Source: Kitagawia praeruptora (taxonomy: Eukaryota; Streptophyta; Magnoliopsida; Apiales; Apiaceae). Taken from it: a stretch of DNA of 64,000 nt. Location of the stretch: assembly GCA_037693485.1 (NCBI GenBank), contig CM075345.1:83892001-83956000 (forward strand), written 5' to 3'. Numbering within the stretch: position 1 is the first letter of the stretch; every line of letters starts with the position of its first letter. This document shows positions 44,856 through 56,549 of this stretch, piece after piece. A program made the position numbers and the translations under genes. The notes beneath the pieces are model-generated. The model had not been told where the DNA came from and ran no database searches. It saw only the letters and a list, made by a program, of their open reading frames with translations.

Positions 44856-46814
44856 ATGAATAATCAACCTAATCTACACCCTAAATCCATAAGATCTATA
44901 TATTTCCTTCCTAAATCCACCTTTCCATTCCTTATCTCCCACCTTGATCCTAAAATTTCTTATAATATATTATTATTGGGTTCTCTTTCTTTGTCTCCTT
45001 CTTCTATCCGAAGATTGATGAGTTTTTTAAAGCTCTTTATTGGGGTTTTGGAAGATGGTCTGGGTACCCTTCCAACTCAGAGGATTCTCGTCACTTTCAT
45101 AGTGGTTTCAGTCTCTGAATGCTTTTTAGGCTATCTGTTGAAGTTTTTGAAGGATTATACCGACGAAGCCTTGCACTACGATTGGAAAGGTCTCCGCCAC
45201 TTTCTTGTGTATAGTGCTGGAGATGGGTTCTTCTGATCTGGTGGTTTGTTGATGGAATCGGTGGATTCCATGGTTTTCTATCGGATTTATGTTGAGATTC
45301 TCTTCTTTTTCAGCATTATTGATGATGGGTATAAGGTGTTTGTGTATTGTCTTGCCTCAAAGATTGATTATCTGAAGGAGCGCCATGTATTGGGTATTAT
45401 AGTTGATGTCACTAACTCTGTTGGGTGGTTTGTTCTTGGTTTGGGGGTCTGTTCTTTGTTTAAGGGGTTGTCTTGAAGGTGTGTTTGTGTACTGTCTTGA
45501 AGGTTCGCTACGGATTTTGGCTAGATTTGATTATTCTCAATGGATCTTCTCCGTTGGAACAAACGAAGGATGATTTTGGCACTTTTGGTGTTGTTGAAAA
45601 TCGCCTTGGTGGTGTTGATGTGCTCAAGAAGGACACTGACAATGATATCAAAGGTCATATGTTTGATTATATGACTCTGGGAATCTTGCACTGCGAATTA
45701 GCTATGCTTCTACGGGCTATGCTTAGGGGCTTAGATGGGGTGTTGAACCGTGTAGGTTTTTCTAGTACTAGATCATGCTTGGATGCTGATTATCGTATTG
45801 ATGCGATGATACTTCGAATATTTCTTGTAATGCATAAGAATGAAGAGAATAAGGTGAATTTTGTGGAGAGAATTTTATTCTCTATTATCATGAAGAAGGA
45901 TTCTGAACACGTTTTATTGGGATTCTCAGTCTTAACAATTGGGAGTTCTCATCATGCTTTCGAGAAGTGGGAGGTTCTTTCTCCTGTTCTTTCTCATGAT
46001 GTTGGGAAGGGCGTGTTTTCTGGCCCTTTGTTTGCTTGTTTGCATTTGGTTTATATGTGTTCTAGAATTGTTATTGCTAGCATGGTGTTTGGTATAATGA
46101 TCCAAAGGATTTTAACTGATGTGATTATCGTGATTTCGTCCATGGTTTCGGAAGGGGGAGTTTCTCTCCGCTTGAAGATTGCTTGTGGGACGGTCGTGCT
46201 ACTATCAATGAGGTTGGATTTGTTATCATAAAGGATGGGACTATGGTGTGTAGTTCAAGCAAACACCATAAGTTGGTTATAATGATTGATAGAGTTTTGT
46301 TTTACTCTATGGTTACGAAAGTGTGCTCAGCTATGCAAGGGAAGTGTAGTGGGCAGATTGTGACTCCCACCTTTAGTCCTGAAGTTGCTTACTTCAATGG
46401 TCTACGCTTTGGGGATGTCTGCAGGTCCCAGGTTCGTCAAGCTGGGTGCATGAACTTTGTCAACGTGGGGAAGGAAAGTGTCCCTGTTAATGATATGCGC
46501 TGACTGTTGTCAATCAACTTTCGAAGAAGAGTGCTATGCAGGGTTTTTTACTGCATAAGAGCATTATGATTGTGGGACTTGGATTTGATTATCAGGTTAT
46601 GTCAAGCCATTTATGGCACGTTGTGTGGAAGGACAGCTTGTACGATAATGTGGGGGACTTTGATGGGCTGGTAAGGCATACTAACAATTGCCTGGTGACT
46701 GGTCTTGTTTTTGATGTTATAAGGCTGATGGGTAGTACAGGGAGGCTAGGCGTCATGATGGAAGTAGAGGGCGCTGGTTTGCTAGATTCTACTGCTGATA
46801 AGAGTTTGTCGTGA
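44856..46814 (+). pseudogene. E7 ORF, unknown protein (stops and frameshifts)
   Basis: ATG at 44856 in GCCGCCATG (MNNQPNLHPKSIRSIYFLP), start context shared with E4. The frame runs to 45236, has an in-frame stop, continues 45246-45476, shifts into a 252-codon frame (45473-46231), shifts again (46183-46503), and ends 46536-46814. In total about 650 codons are degraded by about five lesions. Composition is as in E1, E4 and E6 (Val, Leu, Phe, Cys and Asp rich), with no recognisable enzyme motif. The MKVC...VLKVRYGFWLD piece begins with an alternative frame start and should not be read as a separate gene. Confidence 0.4.
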
Positions 46815-46982
46815 TGTCATTTGCTAAGACTGTTTGTCTCAAGATGCTGATGTTTGTCAAATTGATGATAAGAATGCAGTTTCTTATTTTGGGTCTTAAC
46901 CTGGTTTTAATGTTGTTGATGGTGAGTATGGATGGCTCCGTAGAACTGATTTCATGGCATTTTTCTGAACTTTTGTTATTAG

Positions 46983-47138
46983 ACTAGTGGTGAACTAGTT
47001 TTTAGTTTCTTGGGTGTTGACCGTATGGTGACGTTGTTATGCTATGTTGTAATGTCTTTTGTTGATTTCGCGGGGTATGCCCCTAGAATTGTTTAAGTTG
47101 TTCCTTTTGGTATAAAATTTCAATTAGCAAAAAAAAAA
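46983..47138 (+). other. E7 structured 3' tail
   Basis: ACTAG-TGGTGAA-CTAGT hairpin at 46983-46999 and terminal GGGG-TATG-CCCC hairpin at 47072-47083, then GGTATAAAATTTCAATTAGC and poly-A. Confidence 0.7.
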
Positions 47139-47221
47139 TTGCCTGTACTTTGTATTTAACTAATCAATCCACTCCTAATTCATACTTAACACTTTCTGCC
47201 TATCATCACCTCATTCCTGAC

Positions 47222-49689
47222 TATGAGAGTCGTTTTCTCTACCTTCTCTCTAACCCTAGCTAGCCGCCACAAAATCTTAACAAAATCTAAACACTTCTCC
47301 ATTAGATTCGATATTTTAACCTTCGATAATCCACTTTCGTCTACTTTCCCCTCACCATTTCTCTTAAATTTCTTATATCTATATCTTTTATTTTCAGATG
47401 GTTTCGGAGAGGTTTTCCGATGAGGAGAATTCTTTGGAGGCTATTTCCTATGGCGTTCGTCTTCATGTTCGCTCTCAAAGAGCTAAATCTAAGGGGACTG
47501 GTGATAATGATACCTTTTCTACTAGGTCTGGTATGAATGGGTTTCTCCCTAAGAGTAAGAGCTGGGACCTTGATGTTCCTGGTACTTCTGGATTTGGGGT
47601 TGCTGCGAGTTCTGAAGTGGCATCTCCTAGTGTTGATACGAAGGGGAATGGTGGGCTGGGGAGTCTAATCGAGCATAAGGGTTGGAACATTTGTGTTGCT
47701 GATGGTTCTGGTTCTAGATCTGGAATTGCTACGCGCACTCGTAGTTTGGTTAAGCACCAAATGATAGATGGTAAGATTTTCTCTCAAAAGAAATCTGTTA
47801 GGCTCAATGAATTAGGGGTTTATTCTCCTATTGATTCTCTTATTGAATTATCTGATTCTTTGAATTCAAGACCTGTTCATGATTGGGAAAATGAGGAGGA
47901 TGTTACCTCTATGTTTTCAATGAGCCCTGGTAGGGAACTGGTTGGTAAGTCCAACCTTGGTGTTGGTGATTTATCTAAGGTGGAGGTTTTCTCAAAACCT
48001 AACTTGAATGGTGATCAGGGGGGTCAAGCCAGTGATATTGAAGGTTTGAGGGCTCCTATTGTGGATGGGATGGCGGATTCTATGAATATGGATGATCTTG
48101 GCAAGGAAATGACGGTCCAGGAGCGTATTCAGGGTGAGGGTTCTCAGGTGGAGGTGGACACTTTTGGCTCACAAGGATTTAATGGGAATGATGGTGTTGA
48201 TGGTGTTGGAGTGCTGAATGGAAAGAACACTAAAGATGTTACTCAGGTCAATGACTGGGAGTAGGCTCTGACTTCTTTTAAAATGGGCAACAAGGGTTCT
48301 GTCTCGGGGAACCTAAGTTATACCAATGATGTAGATTCTGGTGATGAGGAAGTCATTTTAGGTATGGTGACGAAACTTGTTCATAGAATGGTGATTGATG
48401 CCTTTTGGGATGGGAATCCTCAACCTGACACTCATTTGGCTTCTAGTGACATGAAAGAGACTAGGGATAGGGATTTGACTGTCTCAGTTAGTCTTGGTGA
48501 CAAGGCTACTGAGAATTCTGAGGTGGAAGACACAAAATGGGAGAGGATGGCTGCTAAACAGTTTTTAGCTAAGGCTAGGAACTATTTAAAGGTTCTGCAA
48601 TTGTTTATCGAATTTATGGGGTATGAGGTCCCAACACTGATCAGGAAGAGTGAATCTTTGGTCTCAGTTTTGGGTAATTTCCTAATTGATTTCTCAGATT
48701 TGCCCAGGATGAGGAGCTTCGTGAAACTTTTAATTGTATTGCTCAGTTGCAAGATTATACTATCAATAAGGGGATTGAGATACCAGCTGATGGTATTTCT
48801 ATGGATGTGTTTTTTGATGACAAAGGGGAGCCTAGGGAAAAACTGGGGCCTAGTATGGAGCATCGGGCAAAAGATGATGATAATAATGCAAAGTCTGACA
48901 AGAAAATGGTTAGATGGAAGGATGACATTGAAACAATCATGAACCCGATGGGTGGCATCTCAGTTATGGGTGATTCTGGAAGAGGGCTCAGTGCTTCTGC
49001 TTCTATTGAGGAGCTTTTGGCGAGGCTAATTGAAAGTGAGGTTGATGAGGCGTTCGACTACTTGAAGGGTAATGATTTATCTGATGACATCTCTGCAATG
49101 GTGATTGACAGCACTGGGACTGGTATTGGCACAAATGATAGGGTTAAATTGATTGCGGAAAGGCTTGGGGATGACATCCCATGGGAGGACTTTCCCATTG
49201 TTAGCACTCTGCCCTCTATTGACAACATGGATAACGTTTTGTTCAAAAATGGTATTGTTAGGGGAATCCATAACTCCCCTATGAATAAAGTACTGGATAG
49301 CCTAGGGGGTCTTGCTATGGAGATTGATGTGGTGCAGAAATGTACGGAGACAGAGGGAGTGGCTATTGTGGAAGTGGCTATGGAAGTTGATACTGATGTT
49401 GTCAAAGACAAGATGGAAGGGGACTTGGTTGCACCTGCTGATGGTCAGGTTGAGAAAGTTCGCTAGACCAAGTCCAAGCTCAAGCAATGGAGAGCGACTA
49501 GGGGCGGTCACTCCCGTAGACTTTAATCTCAGGCAGTTCCTTTGGTTTCTATTTTTCTTTTAGTAGGATGCCTTTGTAATGGCATGATCTGATGATTTGT
49601 ATGACTTTGTGGATTTCGCGGGGTATGCCCCTAGACTTGTTTTAGCTGTTCCTTCTTTGGTATAAAATTTTAATTAGCAAATAGAAAAA
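47222..49689 (+). mobile_element. LINE-tailed element E8
   Basis: Leader TATGAGAGTCG, CTCT-rich run, CTAACCCTAGC, TAGCCGCC from 47222. The 3' hairpin is at 49620-49631, the end AATTTTAATTAGC near 49678 and a short A-rich tail follows. No convincing target duplication (only TATTT/TAATCA words are shared). It lies about 70 bp downstream of E7, in the Ty3-A interior. Confidence 0.7.
47398..49526 (+). pseudogene. E8 ORF, ORF1-like with RGGH C-terminus (broken)
   Basis: ATG at 47398 (MVSERFSDEENSLEAISYG). Frame open for 288 codons to a TAG (48262-48264), continues in frame at 48265-48715, shifts near 48715, then stays open to 49466. After an in-frame TAG (49464-49466) it ends KLKQWRATRGGHSRRL at 49526. 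About 705 codons with three lesions. Shared blocks: SGIATRTRS and DGKIF (with E3 and E5), MVRWKDDIETIM and VDEAFDYLKGND (with E5), and the RGGH end (with E3). The middle is acidic with Ser/Thr-rich linkers. It lacks the KxVxF motif and has no RT or CCHC. The basic RGGH end may bind nucleic acid (inference). Confidence 0.5.
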
Positions 49690-51395
49690 GTTATTTGTAA
49701 TCATATTGGACTTCTAGTTTATAATTCGGTCACTTCTTACCATACTATTATATCTTGGTCAAATCTCTTTTACTCTTAATATTCGTAATCCTTCGACTAG
49801 GTTCACCTAAATTGCTATCTCCAACACAATCCCTTTTCTCATTTTATCCAGAGTTCCAATTCTAGTTGACATCTCCCAGAAACAACTGTCGAGTTCTACT
49901 CAGCTCAGCTCAAACTTTTCCCCCTTCGTTTCTAAAATTTCTATATCTGACAATTAATCACAAAACATTTAAAATCTAATAACATTCCTGTTTCCCTATC
50001 CAAAGTAAAATATGCAGCAACAAGTTTTCCTCAACAATCCTTCCTCAATATAATTCTAATATTCTAACTATATCCATCATCACTCTACTTTCAAATTAAA
50101 CAGAATTAATAATCTCGTGTCCTTGTTATCTGCTCCTTATCCTTACTCAGTCCTCCGTTTTATCGAATCTTGTACGTGTATTGTCAATCCGATGAATACT
50201 CTAACTTGATATTCAATCCTTGCTTTAACCACAATTCTCAAACCTACTCATACAATTTCTTTTTAATTTTTTTTTCCTTTCTACGTAATTGTAGCTTACA
50301 CCACTCAAAATTTCATCGTCTCCATCTTTACTGCTTTCCATCACTAGTAACTTTAGAAATCATACGGATTCATAGCAAAAGGAATCAATGAAATAGACAG
50401 GTGATAACATGTATGAACATAAGACGAGTTTTATTTGATAAAAATTTTATAAAAGAATTTAACTGAGAGATCAATATGATCATTGAACTAATTTCAGGTT
50501 GCATTTGTCACTTAGGTCAACCACCATAGCACAAGAAGGGGGCCAGCCTTCTGTACTTTCATAACAAACACAATCAGTGGCGTCCCACCAGACTTCTATC
50601 ACATAGATAAGATGTCCCCGAATCCCCTATATACATAGGGTTGTTCATCCCAGTTAGAATAAATAAGGTTAAGTATTCAAAAAGAAACAAAAAGAATTCA
50701 AAACTTTCAAAAAGTTTATAGATATACAATGTTGAATAAGGAATAGCAATTATTCAGGGAAATTAGAAAGAATTCAAGGGTCTCAATAATTTATATGCAT
50801 CATGTTGAATCAAGTGATCCCCTGAAAAAAAAAATAGAGGTATCTTTGAAAAATAGAAATGTGTCTAAATGAATTTGAAAAATTCGTCATCAATTGAAAT
50901 ATAGTTGATTATCAAAGGTGATGGGGTATTATCAAGATAAGAAGAAACAGGAAGAAAGGTTAATCTCCTTAATTAATAAATTAAATGAAATCAACGGCTA
51001 GTAATGAATAACCATGTCCTTACTCCATCACATGCCAGAAATCACATTTCGCATCTTGTTTACCGTCCTTTCGCACTTTCAGTGTCGTTCACGGGGTAAC
51101 TAAAGTTGTAAAGGAAACTCTAGAACATACACGAAGGTCTACACGTAGCATCCTCCAAGCTGGTAACTCCAGTCGTCTATTTAACGTAGGCGGCGTCGAA
51201 TCAACTTCCACGTCCAAAGTCATACCTTCGAATTAATCGAATTCTGGCTCGCGCGATATGTCGAAATACTAACTAACGTCGCAACCGTTGTCCTAATAAC
51301 CTAAGGCGAATCTTATCCTAAATCGTTCTATCTAACATCCCACTTAAATATGTATACTTAATCATCCTAACTTGTTTCAGTGACCATAACCTGTC
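49690..51395 (-). other. Ty3-A interior, no recognisable coding
   Basis: From E8 to the primer site. Expected to be the 5' untranslated/gag side of the minus-strand element. Many stops in all frames; I see no zinc knuckle or other gag motif. A CA-poor, AT-rich patch at 50640-50940 has A-run expansions. Confidence 0.4.
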
Positions 51396-51407
51396 GCTCT
51401 GATACCA
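51396..51407 (-). promoter_or_regulatory. Ty3-A primer-binding site (initiator Met tRNA)
   Basis: Minus strand TGGTATCAGAGC, three bases inside the 5' LTR end at 51411. Confidence 0.85.
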
Positions 51408-52187
51408 ACCTGTAACGCCCTGACTTGCCAATATTGCCAATATACTTTTTATAATAAAATAGACTTTAATATAGGGGAATTTTAGAAAATTCCGGCATGA
51501 AGTTTTGTAAATCGGACTATCCACCTGTAATTCAACCCAACCAAATTCCAATTTAACAAATACAATTAAAACTTAATACACCAACGATTACTCACCGAGG
51601 ATCGATTCCAGGTTATGGTATGAAACAAGAATCTAACTAATACAAATTATTACAACTTCTATCTCAGCTCTAAAAACAAATCAATATACTGTCTAATCTA
51701 TAGCTTAATCCAAAACTGTGCTCGCCCGCGTTAGCTCTGAAATCTATTCCGAATAGACCTCACTCTCATTCGCATTTGAAAATATAATTAGATTATCCTT
51801 AAACCTAACTGCAAAGGGTTAGGTAAAACAAAGCAATAGTGAGCCTAAGAGCGCTCAGCAAGTATATAATATAGTGAACAACAATTTATGAATATTTCAT
51901 TGATGAACAATATCAATGATCAAACTATCTTAAGGAAATAAATCAATACTCTTCATAAAATAAAAATTTCCATTTTCTTTAAACCATAACTCTTTATCAA
52001 AACATTTCTTTCCTTTGAACCATTCTATCATCAAAACATACTTTTCATAAAACTTTTTTTTTAAACATTTAAGTTGATTTTTATTATTCTCCTGATTACG
52101 GACAATACGGGTGATCAGCCACGTAAAGTCCTCATTCCTTTGAAATTGGGTTCCCAATTAGGCAACACATTGACCTTTAATGCGGGA

Positions 52188-52252
52188 CTAGGGGAACCAC
52201 CCCTAGCCTCTTACGCAAAATAAAAGTTCTGGACTAGGGGAACCACCCCTAG
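52188..52252. repeat. Twin CTAGGGG/CCCCTAG hairpins in LTR (second copy)
   Basis: Two perfect 7-bp stems with AACCA loops, 46 bp apart, each followed by CCTCTTACGC. Confidence 0.75.
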
Positions 52253-54324
52253 CCTCTTACGCTTTCCAATTTATAACCGTTTATTAATAATTTAAAACAT
52301 TTCATTTTTTAAGTCCTTTATACTCACTGATAACATATCAGCCCAGTGTAAGGAATTTCACAACACCTTTAATTAATTAATTAATCCATTTTCAATTATA
52401 AGAGACTGAGGTTCAGGGAAGCAACTGATATGCAGAATCATGAACAATAGCAAGAAGGCTAAGATTCAGGGGAAGCATGTAAATAAGGATTCATAAACGA
52501 CAAAGCAATAAGATTAAACTAAGCAGGGTATGGTACAGCAAAACAGAATCATATATCAACAAGGAAACATTAATCAATTAACGAACAGAGCAACTATTTA
52601 GGTTCTATGATTGAACAACAATTTTTAAGGAAATCATGCAATAGAGGAAATATGAAATTCAACCGTAATTGGAGTAACTGCACAAGGTATGACCATTCAT
52701 TTAAAAGGTTACCAGTTGATAAAATTTTCATGGCAAAAATTCGGACTTGCATAAAAGATTTGAATAATTTTAAACGAAGACTTAAGAAATTCTCAATTAC
52801 TCAAATCTCACTCTTGTTGGCTAAGCACTCATAGGCTTTCGCTACCAAAACCGGCATGACAATAATGAGTTTGAATAAATAAGAAGATCTCAATTCATTC
52901 TCGATTTAAATCGTCAGTGAGCAACACATGCTTCTACGACAATCTAAACCTCGAATTAGATTACAAAAATTTGAAGAAAACTTTCTTTAAAGAATATTAA
53001 TAAAGATGAGGAATATTGATATAAAATAATTTTAGAAGGATCAATACCTAAAACAGTAGGTGAGGAAAATAAAAAATACTAGAATAATTTGAGAATGTAC
53101 GATTATAAATTAACAGAAGAAGAATGTCACTGAAAATAAAAATAAAGAGTATACGCACTAGCAAAATGATTTGAAAGGACATCGTACAATTAACAGAACA
53201 GGTTCACATTATTCAGAATAAATATGAAGGGTATAATTGATTGCAAGAAGGGATTTCGAAAGAACAATAAATAATACAAAAGGTTTCACATCACTTGAAC
53301 AATAAGTGAGGGATAGTATACTTGCCTCAATACACAGGGTTTCTATTTCCAATACTTTAACTCCTTATCACTTTACATCCGTCTCTACTTGACCTTTCTT
53401 CGATCAAGCATCCATTTTCCCTTTATCATTTGTTAATCCCGATAATTCTTTCCTTTCTCTACATTCCATTTCCACATGCTCTAGCTCTTAGCTGGCCTCC
53501 TATGCGTACCTATATGCAGGTAAAGTACTACTTCAATACGCGCATAACCTTAACCGTCTAATTCTATTCTACCCAAACGCATCCTATACGCTTTACCACT
53601 TAGTACAAATAACATGTAATAATCACATCCTCAAGATAGTAGTATGTAACCACATAAACACTTAGCACATATTATCAGCTTACACTTGTATCTTTTAGCA
53701 CATATACCATATCGAAGTACAAATAGTTCTTATCAAATTACTACAATAATTACAAAATAATTCTAACAACAATTGGACAACACCTCCTTTATAATATGAC
53801 CTTACCTGTGGACTACAACCAACCCAAACAAACAATTGAGCAATCCTTCGCATCAACATAATTTATAATCATCACAACAAACCATTCGATCAAAATGTAC
53901 ATATAGACTATCCTACACTTATAATCAAATTAATATTCTTAGTTATAATTTAACAATTATAATTTACAGAAAATTTTAATAAAATTTCGGCATGAACCGT
54001 CTATAAATATGACTAGCCGAAAATTATCACAACAATTAAAACTCCAACAAAGGTTTACTGCAATAACTAAAACATTCACAAAAACAAACTTCACTTGCTA
54101 ACTCAGAATCTGCAAAAAAACTTAGTAACTAACGAATCAAAATCGATAAACGAACTCAGGCCTCTATTCTGCTTATAGATTAACAATGACAATAATACAA
54201 ACGAGTTAACTCGGAAACCAAAACTCAGCTCTAGAACAAAGAAACAGGACTCAGTAGCTCCCACAAAACATCGGACAAAAACCAGACAACCAGAAATAAA
54301 AACAAGCGAACTAACAACAACAAC

Positions 54325-55560
54325 AAAACCACTTGGGTTCAGTAAAGAATCAGGAAAGTGCCATTACAAGGTAAGATGGGAGGATTGTTGTAGGCCAAAG
54401 ACTGAGGGTGGGTTGGGGATTAAAAATATATTCAAATGGAACCAAACTGCTATTTTGCATAAGCTATGGCGTCTGCTCCAACCTACTACTAATTCCTTAT
54501 GGATTGCCTGGTTTCACAAAGTTTTGCTTCGTCGTAAAGTGTTCTAGACACCACCTATGCCGTATAGATGCAGTTGGATAGCTAGGAAAATCTTCAATGC
54601 TAGGCCTCAAGACTTGTATTATGTTAATTATAATGTTGGAGAAGCTTCCGAGTTTCTTTTCTGGCATGAGCCTTGGGCTAATAAGAAACCCTTGGCTCTC
54701 ATTTCCTCCACGGTGATCTCTAATGCAGAATCATCTAACATGATTCCTATTAGATCTTATCTCCAAAGTGGGGCTTGGAGGCTCCCTCAATCAAATCACA
54801 TTGATGTCTTGGAAGTTGGAAGGAGAGTATCTCAAACGCAAATTCACAGATGTGATAGAATAACTTGGGACGGACTCCAGCCAAAGCTTGTGAAGTTGAC
54901 AACCATTTGGGCATCTATTCGAGACACTGGTCAGGCTATTATTTGGGGTGATGTAGTGTGGAACTCGTTCAATATCCCGAAATGCTCTTTTATATCTTAG
55001 CTTGCAATCAAGAACAGGTTGCTTACCAAGGATCGGATGATATCTTTTGGCATGAGGGTGGATCAAACTTGTGTTCTGTGCAGAAATGAAATGGAGTCTG
55101 TAAGCCATTTATTCACTCGATGTCCGTTTTTCAACCTCTTGAGTAATGTGATGCCATTTCGCGTAAATGCTGACTGAGTGAGGTGGCAGCAAGGGGACTT
55201 CTTCAACTGTCACTTTACTAACCAGCTAAAGGCCATAGCAGGGGTTTATCTCACTACATGCGAAACCACATAATCCACAATACAGGGCCTGAACACACGA
55301 CTCATGTGCTTAGCCTTCATGTCAAAGGTCTTGTTCGGGAGAAGCTATTCTCATGTTCCTCTTTCAAAAGGTGGGTTCAAAAAAAACCATCTCTTGTTCT
55401 ACTTCTGTTCTTATTTGTCTAGTGATTTAGTTATTTTATTGTGCATGGTCATGTGGACCCTCTGATGTGTGTAGTTGTTTAATGGTTTGGGGTATGCCCC
55501 TGTTCTCTATGTAGCTCCTTTTTGGTGATATATATTTCATTTAGCAAAAAAAAAACCACT
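54325..55560 (+). mobile_element. 5'-truncated L1-type LINE E9
   Basis: The body is 54334-55551 with duplication AAAACCACT at 54325-54333 and 55552-55560. The empty site is visible in the other Ty3-A LTR at about 17584-17594. The 3' end is GGGGTATGCCCC (55489-55500), then a diverged but recognisable TTTGGTGATATATATTTCAT and TTAGC plus poly-A. The coding part is the C-terminus of a plant LINE ORF2. Confidence 0.92.
54335..55176 (+). pseudogene. E9 LINE ORF2 C-terminus (RT-associated region and zinc-binding domain)
   Basis: One frame throughout: KVRWEDCCRPKTEGGLGIKN, then LWRLLQPTTNSLWIAWFHK, the conserved connector behind plant LINE reverse transcriptase. After about 120 residues comes the zf-RVT-type domain (NIPKCSFIS, LAIKNRLLTKDRMISFGM, CVLCRNEMESVSHLFTRCPF) with C-x2-C...H-x4-C ligands. 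In-frame stops at 54545-54547 and 54998-55000 both fall at positions where Trp (TGG to TAG) is expected. The RT catalytic core and endonuclease are missing through 5' truncation. Confidence 0.85.
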
Positions 55561-56549
55561 CAATTAACAGACACTCGATAACAGCAGCTCAAAACCTTTG
55601 AAGAAACTCAGACAAAACCAGCACAGAAACTCGGCACAGCAAAGCACTAACTCAGAATCGACCTACCCTAGGAAACAAAAGAGGTTATTCGTACCAGCCA
55701 CACAAGAAACTCACACACAGGGTACAAACACACATCTCACTACACACACGCGCTCACTGTTTACACACACACACTACCTTGAACATATAGCAGCACACAC
55801 ACTCTATTAATACTTACCCACAGCTCTCAGCAACACTAATTAAAGCCGAACGCCAAAAACAAGACAGCATATACATACACACTTGGTATACACATACAGT
55901 AGGAATCATAGAGGCCACAACACCCAATTCATCCTCACACGCACACAGCTGAATTTGCATAACCACTAGCATCAATTCCCTGGACCAACACGACTAAAAC
56001 CCCCAATCTTTGACACCATTACTCGACCCAAACACACACACACATCGTAGGTTACATACGTACACACGACTCACACACACTGTATATACACACGCACATA
56101 GTGACACAGCCACAACAACTCAGCGACGTAACCACACCTGAACCCCCAAATGTCGACCAACAATTTCGACTATACATACACCCCATAGTTACTGGAGTGG
56201 AATCATCAAGACTGCTTTATGGGAGTAAAGGAGAGAAAATAGAGAGATGGGGGAGAGATTTTGAGCGAGAGAGAAGAGATTGAAAAGAGAGAGATGGGAG
56301 AGACTTGAGAGATTAAAAATAAGAGAGAGTCGGGAGTTTTAGAGAACAGAACTCGCAAGAACAATCTTGACACTGCTGGGTTTCAAGATTAAAATAGATA
56401 AGGGCCTTTTTAGAAATTACAAATTCTAAAAAAAAATCTTGTTAAAACAATTAATTACCCATTTAAAATTCGATATAAAATATAAATGAGGTGGAAAAAT
56501 AAACTTTTCATTTTTAAAATAAAGAGTGTAAAATTATGAATGCCCACAT

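Larger units (their letters stand above)
44737..47149 (+). mobile_element. LINE-tailed element E7 with 11-bp target duplication
   Basis: The body is 44748-47138. Duplications are TTGCTTGTACT (44737-44747) and TTGCCTGTACT (47139-47149), one mismatch. After about 40 nt of leader the family motif AATGAGAGTCGG, CTCT-rich run and CTAGCCGCCATG follow at 44792-44858. The tail hairpins are intact. Inserted in the Ty3-A interior. Confidence 0.75.
14591..56549 (-). mobile_element. Ty3-A: old Ty3 retrotransposon, heavily nested
   Basis: Minus-strand element whose two LTRs (14591-42896 and 51411-56549, each enlarged by insertions) match along their length. A primer-binding site (minus strand TGGTATCAGAGC, 51396-51407) adjoins the right LTR, making that the 5' LTR. 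A purine-rich tract (minus strand TTAAGGGGGAAGGA) adjoins the left LTR at 42897-42910. By eye the LTRs differ at several percent of sites plus a ~75-bp indel, so it is far older than Ty3-B. The interior without E7 and E8 is only about 3.7 kb and holds pol scraps. It hosts E4, E6 (with E5, Ty3-B and a solo LTR), E7, E8 and E9, and Ty3-C interrupts its 5' LTR. Confidence 0.8.
51411..56549 (-). repeat. Ty3-A 5' LTR, carrying E9 and cut by Ty3-C
   Basis: Starts TGTAACGCCCTGACTTGCC and matches 14591-20580 in order. It carries E9 at 54334-55551 and lacks E4. At 56549 (GCCCACAT) the LTR text stops where Ty3-C begins; the partner LTR continues at 20581. The twin CTAGGGG hairpins are at 52188-52206 and 52234-52252, both perfect. 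Confidence 0.8.

Noticed and set aside
47139..47245. Target duplication for E8 (TATTT/TAATCA words near 47151 and 49690)
   Set aside because: Only discontinuous short matches; not above chance in AT-rich DNA.
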